From: a bacterium
GTDB lineage: Bacteria > Ratteibacteria > UBA8468
Length of the DNA: 43,792 bases
Direction: 5' to 3'
Assembly (NCBI GenBank): GCA_030630065.1
Contig: DAOVNU010000001.1
Span: 1-43,792, forward strand
Part shown: positions 1 through 7,955 of the stretch, piece after piece
How positions within the stretch are numbered: the stretch's first letter is position 1
Layout: each line of letters begins with the position of its first letter
Position numbers and translations under genes: made by a program
The notes under the pieces: model-generated
Told to the model about the DNA's origin: nothing
The model's database searches: none
The model's input: only the letters and a program-made list of their open reading frames with translations

Positions 1-1062
1 ATAAACGTTAATTGTCGCGTTAACCATTTGTTCCATACTGAATCTTTCCCAGGCAGTTTTTTTTGCGCTCTCGGTCATTTTTTTCCATTCCTCCTGGTGG
101 GTGAAGGACCAGGCAATCGCTTCGGCTAATGCCTCTGAATTTTTTGGCGGAATAAGAAGCCCTGTTTTCCTGTCTTCAATAATTTCGGGAGCTGCCCCAA
201 CATCTGTAGCAATAACCGGGATTTCGGCAAGTTGTGCCTCTACAATCGACCTCCCGAATGCCTCGGGAACAATTGAACAGGAAAGCATAAGATTCAGGGT
301 AGGGAAAATTTCTTCCTTTTGTTCTGGAGGGATAAACTGAATATTGCTTAAATGTAGTTTTTGTATTAGTTTTTCCAGTTCCTTCTTATAACCAATTTTA
401 TCTTCAGGAATGGGACCAATAATAAAGCCCTTAATGTCAGGAAATTTTTCTTTTAATTTGGCTATCGCCTCAATAAAAAAAGGATGTCCTTTTAAAGGGG
501 TAAGTCGGGCGAGAATCCCAATGCGGTTTTCCCCCTCTCCTAAATCCTCCCCCTTGAGGGGGGAGGAAGTAGGTGGGGGTGCTACCCCATTATAAACAAG
601 ACGTAATTTCTCTTCAGGCACCTTAAATTTCTCTTTTGCATATCTGCCAAGAATTTTACTAACCACAATTACCCTTTCGCCTTTTGCCATAATCCTGCTG
701 AAAAAATGAGGAGAGTAGAAACCGTGAAAACTGGTAATAAAATGGACCTTTTCCAAATTTTTACAGGCAAAATACCCAATCCAGGCCGGGACTCTGGATT
801 TGGCGTGAAGAATGTCAATATTTTCTTTTTGCAAAATATTTTTTACCTTTTTAACCATTCTAACAATCACGATTGGGGACTTGCGGTCTACGGGCAGGGT
901 ATAATGTTTTACGCCAACCTTCTTTAATTCGGGAATAAATCTTCCGCCACCCGAAATAACGATGGATTGATGACCTTTTTCCAGCAAGCCCCTGGCTAAG
1001 TCATAGGTTCCCTGCTCCACACCGCCAATATCCATCTCCGGAACAATCTGAACAATATTCAT
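1..1062 (-). CDS. Family 4 glycosyltransferase (GT-B fold), C-terminus cut by window edge
   Basis: The frame reads from ATG at 1062 through 354 codons to the first base of the window with no stop, so the protein is incomplete. The N-terminus (MNIVQIVPEMDIGGVEQGTYDLARG) and the late segment SIVPEAFGRSIVEAQLAEIPVIATDVGAAPEII are typical of GT-B enzymes that use nucleotide sugars in LPS or exopolysaccharide assembly at the inner face of the inner membrane. The start overlaps the stop of the upstream gene by one base (TGATG). Residues about 162-181 (PPPTSSPLKGEDLGEGEN) do not look like family sequence. They are translated from a palindromic repeat at 530-581 that sits before the conserved strand RIGILARLTPLKGH. 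Donor and acceptor sugars cannot be assigned. Confidence 0.88.
   Translation of the reverse strand, partial: MNIVQIVPEMDIGGVEQGTYDLARGLLEKGHQSIVISGGGRFIPELKKVGVKHYTLPVDRKSPIVIVRMVKKVKNILQKENIDILHAKSRVPAWIGYFACKNLEKVHFITSFHGFYSPHFFSRIMAKGERVIVVSKILGRYAKEKFKVPEEKLRLVYNGVAPPPTSSPLKGEDLGEGENRIGILARLTPLKGHPFFIEAIAKLKEKFPDIKGFIIGPIPEDKIGYKKELEKLIQKLHLSNIQFIPPEQKEEIFPTLNLMLSCSIVPEAFGRSIVEAQLAEIPVIATDVGAAPEIIEDRKTGLLIPPKNSEALAEAIAWSFTHQEEWKKMTESAKKTAWERFSMEQMVNATINVY
528..585. repeat. Palindromic repeat translated in frame inside the glycosyltransferase gene
   Basis: A C-rich and G-rich inverted repeat has inner arms at 546-553 and 559-566 around a five-base loop. Looser outer arms lie at about 530-542 and 569-581. 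It keeps the reading frame open and encodes a Pro/Ser/Gly/Glu-rich stretch in the minus-strand glycosyltransferase. Similar 'SPLKGEDLGEGE' peptides are familiar to me from repeat-derived inserts in other bacterial genomes; that comparison is from memory and was not searched here. Confidence 0.7.
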
Positions 1063-2798
1063 CAGTCATTGCGAGTCCGCTTCAGGCGGACGTGGCAATC
1101 TCTCAGTAATTCTTCTGCAGCTTGCAAAACATCAGAAACCTTAATCAACCTCATACAGAGGAAATTCCTTTTGCATCTGATAACATTGCAGGGAGAACAA
1201 GGAAGATTGCTGCGGACAATCCTGCATCTATTTTCATAGGGACCGTAGCGCAGCCAGTTACCCGGTCCATAAATTGCAACGACAGGACATTTCACGGCAC
1301 TGGCAAGATGCATTGGTCCGGTATCGTTGGTAATCAATAAGGAAGATCTTTCCAGGAGGGCGGCTAATTCTCCCAGGGTTGTCTTCCCGGCAAGGTTAAC
1401 CGCTTCTTCCTTCATTAAATTTTTTACCTCCTCTGCCAAATTTTTCTCTTTCTTCCCACCGATAATGACAATTTTTGTTTTGTATTCCCCGGATAATTTA
1501 TCACCTACTTCAGCAAAACTTTCTTTTTTCCACCGCTTTGCCTCCCAGTTAGCCCCGGGGTTAAGAATAACTATCTTTTCTTCCGGCTCAATACCATAAT
1601 TTTTAAGAATTCCTTGTATTGAGACCTGATTTTTTTCTGAAACAGGGAAAAAAAGGGATTTATCCCCGGGAACGGGGAAAGAAAAGGGCAGCATCCTTAA
1701 CCTTCTTTCCGCCTCATTAATTTTATTCTTCCTGCTGAATAATTCCTTTCGGAAGAATGTAATTTTCTCTTTTGCTCCGATGAAAAAAGGAAACAACGTA
1801 TTTCTGAAATCAACAACCAGATCAAAATGTTTCTTTTTTAACTCTTTGATTAAATTTAGTTTTTTGGAAAGGGGACTTTTTTTATCCCAGGTAACTACTT
1901 CGGAAAACCAGGGATTATTCTCCACCGCTTCTCTTGCTCGTGGTCCAACCAGAACAGTTAAACTTGCTCCCGGGTATTTCTCCTTGATTGCCCGAATTGC
2001 CGGGGTGAGCAAAAGCATATCGCCCAGGCAACTGGCGCAGATAATCAGAACTTTTTTTGATTCTTCTTTCTTCTTAACAAAAAACTTGATAATCGGCTTG
2101 AGATTTATTCTGCTGGTCTGCCTGAAATATTCCAGTCCTGCTTTATTCAGCATATTCCGTAAACTCTGATGGGTGAAATAGTAAAGATGCTCCGGCGGGG
2201 TGCGAAAGTCCTCCGGGGGAGTTCGCTGTGCGATTGCCCTCTCGCCAAAATCCGGAGTAACAATCAGCAAAAGTCCATCCCTCTTTAAAATTTTTGCTAT
2301 TTCCTTTAATGTTCCCAGAGGATTCTCCAGATGTTCCAGCAGGTCATACATCGTGATGACATCAAAATAGTTAGCGGGAAAATGTGCCTGGGATAAAGTT
2401 CCGGCAAAGAGGTTAAGACCGAATTCTTTTTTTGCATATTCAATCATCGATTGCGATAAATCAACACCGAATACGTCCCAGCCGTTTTTTTGTGCCTCTT
2501 TCAGGAAAAATCCTGCTCCGCAGCCAATGTCCAGGAGTTTCCCTTTCTTCTTATACCGGGCTATTTTTCTTAATTCCCGGCGTGCCCGACGAAGCTTGGA
2601 TTCCCGTTTAGCAAGATAGTTTGGCCCTACCCGGGCATATCCTTCCCGGTAAAACTCCCTTAGTTCATCTGAAGATGGACGGGGATTGGCATAGACCAGA
2701 CCACACCTTCGGCATTTTACGATATACCAGCCCTTTTCTGTAAATAATAGTTCTGCATCATCAGTACCGCAGAGATTACATTTTACGCAGGTAGGCAT
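1062..2798 (-). CDS. Fusion of a SAM methyltransferase and a GT9 heptosyltransferase-like domain
   Basis: The 578-residue protein has three parts. Residues 1-40 hold cysteine pairs (C4, C7, C10, C29, C32) that resemble a zinc ribbon. Residues about 75-240 form a class I SAM methyltransferase with motif I LLDIGCGAGFFL and the segment YDLLEHLENPLGTLKEI. Residues about 248-565 form a GT9 domain (KVLIICASCLGDMLLLTPA, LNPGANWEAKRW, ITNDTGPMHLASAV, IYGPGNWLRYGP) related to ADP-heptose:LPS heptosyltransferases. The last dozen residues (DCHVRLKRTRND) are encoded by a dispersed repeat that also supplies the stop. A role in methylating and extending a cell-surface glycan is inferred. A separate methyltransferase gene follows one base upstream, and a second GT9 gene lies beyond that. 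Confidence 0.88.
   Translation of the reverse strand: MPTCVKCNLCGTDDAELLFTEKGWYIVKCRRCGLVYANPRPSSDELREFYREGYARVGPNYLAKRESKLRRARRELRKIARYKKKGKLLDIGCGAGFFLKEAQKNGWDVFGVDLSQSMIEYAKKEFGLNLFAGTLSQAHFPANYFDVITMYDLLEHLENPLGTLKEIAKILKRDGLLLIVTPDFGERAIAQRTPPEDFRTPPEHLYYFTHQSLRNMLNKAGLEYFRQTSRINLKPIIKFFVKKKEESKKVLIICASCLGDMLLLTPAIRAIKEKYPGASLTVLVGPRAREAVENNPWFSEVVTWDKKSPLSKKLNLIKELKKKHFDLVVDFRNTLFPFFIGAKEKITFFRKELFSRKNKINEAERRLRMLPFSFPVPGDKSLFFPVSEKNQVSIQGILKNYGIEPEEKIVILNPGANWEAKRWKKESFAEVGDKLSGEYKTKIVIIGGKKEKNLAEEVKNLMKEEAVNLAGKTTLGELAALLERSSLLITNDTGPMHLASAVKCPVVAIYGPGNWLRYGPYENRCRIVRSNLPCSPCNVIRCKRNFLCMRLIKVSDVLQAAEELLRDCHVRLKRTRND
1065..1104. repeat. Dispersed palindromic repeat, copy 1, at a gene junction
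   Basis: The copy begins GTCATTGCGAG and ends GGCAATCTC on the plus strand. Outer arms ATTGC (1068-1072) and GCAAT (1095-1099) enclose inner arms GTCCGC (1075-1080) and GCGGAC (1086-1091). It lies two bases upstream of the glycosyltransferase start at 1062 and encodes the C-terminus of the upstream fusion protein. Confidence 0.8.
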
Positions 2799-3308
2799 TT
2801 ATTTAATTACTTCCAGTTCCAAATAGATATCCTGAGCCGGAAAAATAAAACAGAGATATTTTTCATAAAAATGGGTGGAGATAATAGCAAGAAATTTTCC
2901 AATAATCTGGCTGCTGCCAAAAGTCAATCTTTTCCTAACTAACCTGAACTTTTTCTTTGTATATTTTCGCGCCTTTGTGCCTTCAATAAAATAGTTAAAC
3001 GACTCTAAACTAAAATGCTGTTTGTGCAAGGGGTCGGTAAATGAAGCCACATTGGAAAAATGAGGTGTTCTAATAATTACTTTTCCTTTATTCTTGGCTA
3101 TCCGATGAATTTCTTCCATTGTTTTAACGATATTATTTAGATGTTCTAAGATATGAGAGCAGATGATTAAATCAAACTCGTTCTCCTTCAGCGGCCAGGA
3201 AAAAAGGTCCAAGTTATGAATAATATCCACTTCCGGACAATCTTCAATGTCAATCCCAATTGCTCCTTTCCTTTTATTCTTTCCGCAGCCAACGTCCAAA
3301 ATTTTCAT
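2799..3308 (-). CDS. Small class I SAM-dependent methyltransferase
   Basis: This 169-residue protein opens with the SAM-binding motif KILDVGCGKNKRKGAIGIDI and continues with an acidic post-II region (FDLIICSHILEHLNNIV) and VIIRTPHFSNVA. These are features of a Methyltransf_11-type fold. It is short compared with stand-alone family members and has no membrane segment. It starts inside the 3' end of the GT9 gene (35-base overlap) and ends one base before the next gene, so it is co-translated with glycan-assembly enzymes and probably modifies a sugar or lipid-linked intermediate. The acceptor is unknown. Confidence 0.8.
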   Translation of the reverse strand: MKILDVGCGKNKRKGAIGIDIEDCPEVDIIHNLDLFSWPLKENEFDLIICSHILEHLNNIVKTMEEIHRIAKNKGKVIIRTPHFSNVASFTDPLHKQHFSLESFNYFIEGTKARKYTKKKFRLVRKRLTFGSSQIIGKFLAIISTHFYEKYLCFIFPAQDIYLELEVIK

Positions 3309-4269
3309 CTATCTTCTCCAAAACTTTTTCCGGGCTAATATTTTTCATCCGGTTCATCTTTTTATCCTCTAAAATAATATGTTCTTTTCCTACGGGACCA
3401 CATCTTTTTGGGTCGGTAGAAGCAAAAAAAGCCAGCACCTTTGTGCCTACGGCGGCAGCAATATGCATCGGTCCGGTATCTCCGGTAATGAATAACTGGC
3501 AGCATTTTGCCAGGGCGGCTAACTGGCGCAGATTGGTTTTTCCGGCAAGAGACAAAACATTTTCCGATTTTGCCAGAGCAATTTCTAACTGGTAACAGAT
3601 GGCGGAACTTCTTTTATCCCCTTTGCCAAAAATAAGAATCTTTGTGTTATATCTTTCTATTAGTTCTTTTCCCAGTTGGATGTAATATTTCAGGAGCCAC
3701 TCTTTTGCAGGGTAGGCGGAAACAGGATTAAGGCCAACTAAAAAGTCCTCTTTTGAAACTCCTTTTTCCCGCAGTACCTTTTCCGCAGCGCTTTCCTCTT
3801 CTTTTGTCAGATAAATTTTCGGCTCAGGAATTTCTCCTTTAAGGTTCAACAACTCAACCATATTTAAATAACGGTATAAAGCGTGTTTTTCCGGACACCA
3901 TTTTTTGGGCCTGAGATTATAGAAGTACCTGTATCTTAAGGATTGATGAAAACCCACCCGGTATTTTGCCCGTGTAAGAAAGGCAAGCAAACCGGCTTTT
4001 CCCTGCAAGGAGGCAATCAGGTCAAATTTCTCCTGTCGCAATAACCTAATACATTTCAAATAAGAAAATCTTTTGTTTCGATTATGAATAATTATTCTAT
4101 CCAGGAAAGGATTTTCTTCTACAATGGGTGCGGTAATCGGTGTAAGCAGCATTGAAAGATGACTCTGGGAATAATTTCTTCTCAGTAATTCAATAATTGA
4201 AGTGGCAAGAACCACGTCGCCAATGGCGCTGTAGCGAATCAACAAAATCTTTTTTACCCCTTTAACCAC
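3274..4269 (-). CDS. GT9 family heptosyltransferase
   Basis: The 331-residue sequence has the full GT9 pattern: KILLIRYSAIGDVVLATSII at the N-terminus, a central LNPVSAYPAKEWLLKYY, then LSLAGKTNLRQLAALAKC, FITGDTGPMHIAAAVGTKV and FFASTDPKRCGP. The family transfers heptose or a related sugar from an ADP-activated donor onto the LPS inner core. The first codon in the open frame is GTG at 4269; I see no strong ribosome site, so the start is uncertain by a few codons. It is the first gene of a glycan-assembly run that continues past base 1. The gene upstream (4424-5308) is unrelated, which suggests a transcription boundary in 4270-4423. Confidence 0.88.
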   Translation of the reverse strand: MVKGVKKILLIRYSAIGDVVLATSIIELLRRNYSQSHLSMLLTPITAPIVEENPFLDRIIIHNRNKRFSYLKCIRLLRQEKFDLIASLQGKAGLLAFLTRAKYRVGFHQSLRYRYFYNLRPKKWCPEKHALYRYLNMVELLNLKGEIPEPKIYLTKEEESAAEKVLREKGVSKEDFLVGLNPVSAYPAKEWLLKYYIQLGKELIERYNTKILIFGKGDKRSSAICYQLEIALAKSENVLSLAGKTNLRQLAALAKCCQLFITGDTGPMHIAAAVGTKVLAFFASTDPKRCGPVGKEHIILEDKKMNRMKNISPEKVLEKIDENFGRWLRKE

Positions 4270-4337
4270 AGTATCTCAAATAATAGCACATCTTAAAGGA
4301 GAAATACAGAGTATACCAGGAAAGGAAGATGAATTAT

Positions 4338-4384
4338 GTCATTGCGAGGAAGTTCACCTTAGGTGGACGACGTGGCAATCTCTG
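4338..4384. repeat. Dispersed palindromic repeat, copy 2
   Basis: It has the same ends as copy 1 (GTCATTGCGAG at the left, GTGGCAATCTC-like at the right). Outer arms are at 4341-4345 and 4375-4379, with a weaker inner stem CACC/GGTG at 4355-4358 and 4362-4365. It lies in the 154-base gap between the Kelch-like gene and the GT9 gene. No other gene or clear terminator is visible in that gap. Confidence 0.8.
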
Positions 4385-4423
4385 ACGTAGCTCACAGGGT
4401 ATTTGCCGGAAGGCCTATTCCAC

Positions 4424-5308
4424 TCAAATTTCCTCAAGAGTATTTAATCCTATTCTCCAGAATTCACTTGTGCCGTGCCCCCGGTAAAGATAGAGATAGC
4501 GAGTCCCTTTTACTTCGGCGATAACTAACCTATTTCCAGGAACAGACACCACATCAGGTAATCTTGGAGAAAGATAAGAGAATTTCTTTGTCTTTAAATC
4601 TAATCTTCCGATGGTCATTGAATAATTTCCCTGAACGATATAAACTTTCTTCTCCTTTTCATCGTAAGCAAACATACCCCCATTTACAGAAGGGCGAAAA
4701 GTGCAGGCAAAACATCCTTTATCCCATTCCCCTTTTTTTACATCAAATTTTCGCACATGATGGTCTGGCCAGGCAAGTAAATATTTATTTATATAAACAA
4801 GGCCTGTACACTTTGCTCCAACAGGAACTCCACACGTAAGAGGAACAGAAGGAAGTTCCTTCCATTTGTCTTCCCCTATGTCATATCTTAGAAAATCTGC
4901 TGTGTTATCTCCTCTTAAACAATAGACAGAGTTTTCTCCATAGGCAAGCCAGCCTCCTATGTCTATTGGCTTATAATAGGGGAAAGGGGATAGATTTTCT
5001 ATTCTGCCTGTTTTAATCTCATATCTGTAGAATTCGCTTAATCTTCCTCCTCTTGTGATGTACAAGAACTCTTTTCCGTCATAAACCATTCCCGCTCCTG
5101 GTCCCACAATCTCAGGTAATATTGTTACCCCAGGATAGATATACCATTTATTATTCATGGGCTCATATCTCTCCAAATGTTTCCATCTTAATTGATAGAT
5201 GTGAGGTTTTGCATAGACCATAACTGCCGTGGAGCAGTCCTCAGGAAATCTCCCTGCTCTCACTATCTGAAAGCCCTTTACATTTTTCCATCCGTTCTTT
5301 TCCATCAT
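4424..5308 (-). CDS. Kelch-like beta-propeller protein, apparently cytoplasmic
   Basis: The 294-residue protein is made of repeated blade-like units: MVYDGKEFLYITRGG then FYRYEIKTGRIENLSPFP, LAYGENSVYCLRGDN then RYDIGEDKWKELPSVP, and MFAYDEKEKKVYIVQGN then RLDLKTKKFSYLSP. Each unit pairs an 'I see it in the display' strand with a W/F-containing closing strand, as in Kelch or galactose-oxidase-like propellers. There is no signal peptide or membrane helix, so it is probably cytosolic. Its ATG overlaps the stop of the PHP gene (ATGA), making it the last member of the 16235-to-4424 run. Sialic acid mutarotase (NanM-like) is a more distant possibility. Function is unknown. Confidence 0.7.
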   Translation of the reverse strand: MMEKNGWKNVKGFQIVRAGRFPEDCSTAVMVYAKPHIYQLRWKHLERYEPMNNKWYIYPGVTILPEIVGPGAGMVYDGKEFLYITRGGRLSEFYRYEIKTGRIENLSPFPYYKPIDIGGWLAYGENSVYCLRGDNTADFLRYDIGEDKWKELPSVPLTCGVPVGAKCTGLVYINKYLLAWPDHHVRKFDVKKGEWDKGCFACTFRPSVNGGMFAYDEKEKKVYIVQGNYSMTIGRLDLKTKKFSYLSPRLPDVVSVPGNRLVIAEVKGTRYLYLYRGHGTSEFWRIGLNTLEEI

Positions 5309-6117
5309 TTCCTCCCGATTAAAAGTTCATCTATCTCTTTGCGAGAATTTTGGCCAATGGTATCGGGTCTATGGCTATCGGAACCAAAATAGAAATTTAC
5401 CCCTCTCTCCTTGGCTAACTTAAGATAATCAATATAGTTCCTTATAAAAAATTTGCTTTCCGGAGTGGCAATTCCCCAGATAGATGGGTTTAATTCTAAA
5501 GAAATGTTATTTTCTTTGAGGTTATCATAGAAAGAGATAAGCAGATCCTCCGGGATGAGATTTTCTTTGTTTGTCAGGGTTGACATCGCTAGTTCCTTAA
5601 ATGGATGACCGATTTGATTGATTCTCCTGTTTTTGGATATTTTTAAATAGAGTTTCAACGTATCTTCAATAAGTTTTGCTTTACCATTTTCTTTGACCAC
5701 CTGCTTTACTATCCCATGCTCTTCTTCTCCATAACGATGATTCCATCTGATTTTTGTCCCGGGAATATGGTGCAGACAAGCCATTACTATTTCACAGGAG
5801 TCCAGTATTTCTTCAGGAATATAATCGATGCCATTTTTTCGCACGTCTGCCTCTATACCGATAAGGATGACAAATGGCGGCTTTAGTTCTGCTTGTTTCT
5901 CTTTTAATTCCTTAAGATGATTTAAAATTTTTTGAGGGGTGGTATATACCCACCCATCTCCCTCATTGCTTTCCGGGGAGTAGTAATGTTCGGTAATGGC
6001 AATTTTCTTCATACCTTTTTTAACGGATTCAGCGATAATATTCTCCAGAGTAGCGGAAGGATGACCGCAGGGAGAAAAGTTGGTATGAATATGCAGGTCT
6101 TCTTTATAAATATCCAT
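5305..6117 (-). CDS. PHP-domain phosphoesterase (HisK-like)
   Basis: The 270-residue protein begins with the PHP metal motif (DLHIHTNFSPCGHPS), followed by KKIAITEHYYSPES, EADVRKNG, MACLHHIPG, IGHPFKE, SLELNP and a final FYFGSDSHRPDTIG. These His/Glu/Asp clusters match the trinuclear metal site of histidinol-phosphate phosphatase HisK and related PHP hydrolases. Family members cleave phosphomonoesters or cyclic phosphates. No his genes are nearby, so histidine synthesis is not supported. It overlaps the UroD-family gene by 14 bases and the Kelch-like gene by 4, which points to sugar-phosphate or cofactor chemistry within this operon. Confidence 0.8.
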   Translation of the reverse strand: MDIYKEDLHIHTNFSPCGHPSATLENIIAESVKKGMKKIAITEHYYSPESNEGDGWVYTTPQKILNHLKELKEKQAELKPPFVILIGIEADVRKNGIDYIPEEILDSCEIVMACLHHIPGTKIRWNHRYGEEEHGIVKQVVKENGKAKLIEDTLKLYLKISKNRRINQIGHPFKELAMSTLTNKENLIPEDLLISFYDNLKENNISLELNPSIWGIATPESKFFIRNYIDYLKLAKERGVNFYFGSDSHRPDTIGQNSRKEIDELLIGRK

Positions 6118-7189
6118 ATTTTTCGATAGCCATTCTCATAGCATCTACATTTTCCATTTTTGCATCAGGCGGAATCTCCTCTGTCCCAAGCATACACCTA
6201 TCGTAGTTAGGAAGAGAGGACAATAAATCAGCAATATATCTCTCTATCTTATCAGGACTGAAAGTCGCAAAAATTATAGAATCGATTCCTCCAATAACAA
6301 TCTTGTTTTTTAATATCTGTTTAGCTAAAGATAAGGAGGTATCTCCAGTCGGAGGCGGTGTAATAGGTTCTATTGTATCCATATTGATTTGAGCGATTAA
6401 TGGTAGAATATCCTTCAGTGTGCCGCACATATGAGTATCAAACAACCTTCCTTTGCTATGGATAATTTCAGCGTAATCATTCAACTGACTCATACAATAT
6501 TTCTCAAATATCTTAGGCGAAGTCAAAGTTGTAGAACTACTTTCTCCTGAACGAAATATTTCTACGGGAGCATCCGAGGCCCTTTCATAGTAAGTCCTTT
6601 GTTTATTATGGATTATTTCCAATAATTCAGTGAATTCTTTCGGATGGTCATAAAGTTCATAACTCACTTTTTCTAAACCCATATGCCATTTTATAAACCC
6701 CATTATTGGAGTAGGAGGAACACTCCCACCGATTAATCCTCTCTCTCCCACAATACTCTTAACTTTCTCTACTTCTTCAAAATGTGGAAGATATTCTGTA
6801 TGTTCAATAATATAGCGGTAAACATCATAATCTTTAATCCCTTTTATTAAGAATTCTGTGCAATAGGTAGTTTTTGCGTCAGCATTTGTTACCGATTTAG
6901 TGGAAAGTTTACATTTGGGTGTCTCGTAAGAGGTAATAATATAATCTTCTCCTTTTTCTTGCTTAACCTTGACATTGTTAATTTTTTCTTCCACAACCGG
7001 CACAAATCCCCAAAAAAGATCAGCCCCTACTTTCTCACAAGCTTCTGCATATAGTATAAGTGTAAACGGTTCGTTTGAGGAAACTCCTACAATCCGTTTT
7101 ACAAAGAATTCATTCATTCCGGGTATCCATGGAATTCTGTCGGGTTTCTCTCCCTTAATTACAGCCATTATTCGTTCTTTAGATGTCAT
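6104..7189 (-). CDS. UroD-family methyltransferase with an MtaA/CmuA-type zinc motif
   Basis: The 361-residue protein opens MTSKERIMAVIKGEKPDRIPWIPGM, the standard start of the UroD/MtaA superfamily. It contains DTHMCGTLKDILP (an H-X-C element) and a later Cys in YDRCMLGTEEIPPDA. Together these form the HxC-Xn-C zinc site found in cobalamin:coenzyme M or tetrahydrofolate methyltransferases (MtaA, MtbA, CmuA). Heme-synthesis UroD enzymes lack that site. I infer methyl transfer involving a corrinoid protein. No corrinoid-binding protein is encoded in the window. A ribosome site (GGAG) lies about 10 bases before the ATG. Confidence 0.8.
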   Translation of the reverse strand: MTSKERIMAVIKGEKPDRIPWIPGMNEFFVKRIVGVSSNEPFTLILYAEACEKVGADLFWGFVPVVEEKINNVKVKQEKGEDYIITSYETPKCKLSTKSVTNADAKTTYCTEFLIKGIKDYDVYRYIIEHTEYLPHFEEVEKVKSIVGERGLIGGSVPPTPIMGFIKWHMGLEKVSYELYDHPKEFTELLEIIHNKQRTYYERASDAPVEIFRSGESSSTTLTSPKIFEKYCMSQLNDYAEIIHSKGRLFDTHMCGTLKDILPLIAQINMDTIEPITPPPTGDTSLSLAKQILKNKIVIGGIDSIIFATFSPDKIERYIADLLSSLPNYDRCMLGTEEIPPDAKMENVDAMRMAIEKYGYL

Positions 7190-7201
7190 TCTGCTTAACT
7201 C

Positions 7202-7954
7202 CTATTTTAATATTTGCAGGTTTAGTTTATATTTTTCATTGATGGGATGAACATATTCTTTGCAGAGAGTCAAATCTCCAATCAGATACTCAAAGAAACT
7301 GCCTAAACAGCTCCCTTTTTTAATGGCTTTGAGCAAGGATTCTTTAGTTAAATTTTCAGTTAGGATAAAGGTTTTGCCTAATCTATTAAGCATCCAGGGC
7401 TGGCAATGAATATCAGAGCTACCCGAGCAGGAGAGTTTCTTTTCTCTTTTTCTTTTTTCTAAACAGTAATCAACGATAAATTTCATATCATAACCTCCCC
7501 AGGGACCAAATTCCAGAGAATCAAAGTATTCCTTCTTCTCGTATTCCAAAAATAGGTTTCTATCCCAGTATCCCTGGGGATGAGCGGCAATTAAAACACC
7601 ATCCTTGGATTTGTTTTTAATTATTTCCTCCATCTTTACTCCAGATTTTAAAATAAATGGATTTCCCAAAGAGACGATATGTCCCCAACTTTCTGCTATC
7701 TCTTCACCACCTATAACCAAAAATCCATTTTTACCATCATATTTTCTTTCTAATTCTTGAATTAAATTTAACTGGTTTTCTTTTGCATCAGAGGTCAGCA
7801 CCAATCCTAAAAAATTAAACCTTTCCCTTTTGGCTATCTCTATGTAATTTTTCTCTACTGCTTGAGATGATTCTCCCAGATGATTATAGAGGTTAAAAGG
7901 ATAATTACTCCTATAGAAATGGCTATGCAAATCCCCCATAAAAATCTTTTTCAT
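7202..7954 (-). CDS. PHP-like metal-dependent hydrolase
   Basis: The 250-residue protein starts MKKIFMGDLHSHFYRSN, a PHP motif I variant. It goes on with FLGLVLTSDAKEN, VIGGEEIAESWGHIVSLGN, GVLIAAHPQGYWD, FDSLEFGPWGGY and LSCSGSSDIHCQPWML, all matching the expected metal-binding His/Asp/Glu positions. It is more divergent than the neighbouring PHP protein, and the final GSSDIH replaces the usual GSDxH. There is no signal peptide. It sits between the membrane protein (one base upstream) and the UroD gene (12 bases downstream). Substrate is unknown; a phosphorylated sugar breakdown product is plausible. Confidence 0.68.
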   Translation of the reverse strand: MKKIFMGDLHSHFYRSNYPFNLYNHLGESSQAVEKNYIEIAKRERFNFLGLVLTSDAKENQLNLIQELERKYDGKNGFLVIGGEEIAESWGHIVSLGNPFILKSGVKMEEIIKNKSKDGVLIAAHPQGYWDRNLFLEYEKKEYFDSLEFGPWGGYDMKFIVDYCLEKRKREKKLSCSGSSDIHCQPWMLNRLGKTFILTENLTKESLLKAIKKGSCLGSFFEYLIGDLTLCKEYVHPINEKYKLNLQILK

Positions 7955-7955
7955 T

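Noticed and set aside
1122..2169. Plus-strand ORFs opposite the methyltransferase-GT9 gene (and many similar ones across the window)
   Set aside because: They lie antisense to well-supported genes, show no recognisable domain and have low-complexity translations; they are shadows.
5305..6117. Histidinol phosphatase of histidine biosynthesis
   Set aside because: The PHP motifs fit HisK, but there are no his genes in the window and the context is sugar catabolism.
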